Source: JBAWAP01 sp049589355 (lineage in GTDB: Bacteria > Chloroflexota > Anaerolineae > VGOG01). From it: DNA of 40,117 nt. Below are positions 39,903 to 40,117 of the stretch, one piece after another (the first letter of the stretch is position 1; each line of letters starts with the position of its first letter). The notes under the pieces were generated by a model, which was given only the letters and a program-made list of their open reading frames with translations, had not been told where the DNA came from and ran no database searches. A program made the translations under genes and the position numbers. The stretch spans positions 1 through 40,117 of the forward strand of contig JBAWAP010000026.1 in the NCBI GenBank assembly GCA_049589355.1. The letters run 5' to 3'.

Positions 39903-39938
39903 GTATAATAGGTTTCGTGGATGGTTGACAAAACCATC
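39903..39938 (-). promoter_or_regulatory. Candidate promoter and operator of the ABC/enzyme operon
   Basis: GATGGTTGACAAAACCATC (39920-39938) is a 7+5+7 palindrome. On the minus strand it contains TTGTCA (39931-39926), and TATTAT (39910-39905) follows at 15 bases, a short spacing. It is 20-50 bases upstream of the ATPase ATG. A regulator may bind the palindrome, but its identity is unknown. Confidence 0.45.
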
Positions 39939-40070
39939 AACAAGAGTAAAGTATCTTCGCCCCATCCTTTGGAGAGGTCGGAGCCTGTTAACAAAGACGG
40001 GAGACGCACAGGGTTTTCGTTCCGTTCCGGCCTCACCGACGGGGACACTCATTTTCAGGAGGGACCAGTC

Positions 40071-40117
40071 ATGAGCCGAAAACGACGTACTCACCTACGA
40101 GGTAAACGAGGGCAAGC
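40071..40117 (+). CDS. Start of a possible plus-strand gene, cut by the window end
   Basis: AGGAGGG is followed seven bases later by ATG and 15 codons (MSRKRRTHLRGKRGQ) that run off the window. The basic MSRKRRTH start resembles the beginning of IS3-type OrfA transposases, but the later residues do not match what I remember. This is a weak call, and the family cannot be decided from 47 bases. Confidence 0.3.
   Translation, partial: MSRKRRTHLRGKRGQ

Noticed and set aside
1..40117. tRNA, rRNA or riboswitch genes
   Set aside because: Reading both strands I found no cloverleaf, rRNA-like stretch or recognisable riboswitch core; a covariance-model scan would settle it.

Overview
The window looks like chromosomal DNA from a Chloroflexota bacterium, probably of the Anaerolineae lineage, and most likely from an environmental genome. 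This placement is inferred from several signs: an exported propeller protein ending in a VYLPL-type tail, a DUF3841/radical-SAM/hypothetical gene array, small PemK, DUF433, YgiT and DUF104 toxin-antitoxin genes, and many short palindromic repeats between genes. I saw no rRNA, tRNA or CRISPR array.

Region 1 (1-10.2 kb). A PPi-type phosphofructokinase and an M32 carboxypeptidase are transcribed divergently from two well-formed promoters that share an inverted repeat. Downstream on the minus strand is a long co-directional array, read from 10154 down to 3217. It encodes a TPR protein, an unknown 388-residue protein, a DUF3841 protein, an unknown 325-residue protein, a YgiT zinc-finger protein, a small radical SAM enzyme, two more unknown proteins and a divergent triosephosphate isomerase. 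A good promoter lies at its head.

Region 2 (10.3-21.5 kb). This holds 6-phosphogluconate dehydrogenase, an orphan DUF104 antitoxin-like gene, a LarA-family protein and a 1768-residue secreted protein built from 14 Reg_prop-like blades plus 7 LVIVD blades. A compact toxin-antitoxin island (PemK pair and two DUF433 genes) and a HAD phosphatase follow.

Region 3 (21.5-40.1 kb). This is a sugar-acid and sugar catabolic locus of two converging operons. The plus-strand operon has an IclR regulator, a FabG-like SDR, a mannonate/fructuronate-type SDR, a CtBP-like hydroxyacid dehydrogenase, KDPG aldolase and KDG kinase. The minus-strand operon has an RbsA/RbsC-type ABC importer with no binding protein in view, a tagatose/psicose-3-epimerase-like isomerase, a decayed lipoprotein gene, a Gfo/Idh/MocA dehydrogenase, a zinc MDR dehydrogenase, a tungsten-type aldehyde:ferredoxin oxidoreductase (AOR) fused to a cupin phosphoglucose isomerase, a MoaD-like protein, an FGGY kinase, an SDR and a SerA-like dehydrogenase. 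The operons meet at a perfect 15-bp-stem hairpin. The content suggests import, epimerisation, oxidation and phosphorylation of a sugar or polyol feeding an Entner-Doudoroff-like lower route, with a ferredoxin-linked aldehyde oxidation step.

The most striking single observation is the AOR-isomerase fusion. The join is a roughly 120-bp repeat flanked by GTTCGTC direct repeats. Removing it restores an AOR stop codon that overlaps the isomerase start codon. A short repeat like the one inside that element also adds 8 residues to the triosephosphate isomerase and supplies the first codons of an SDR.
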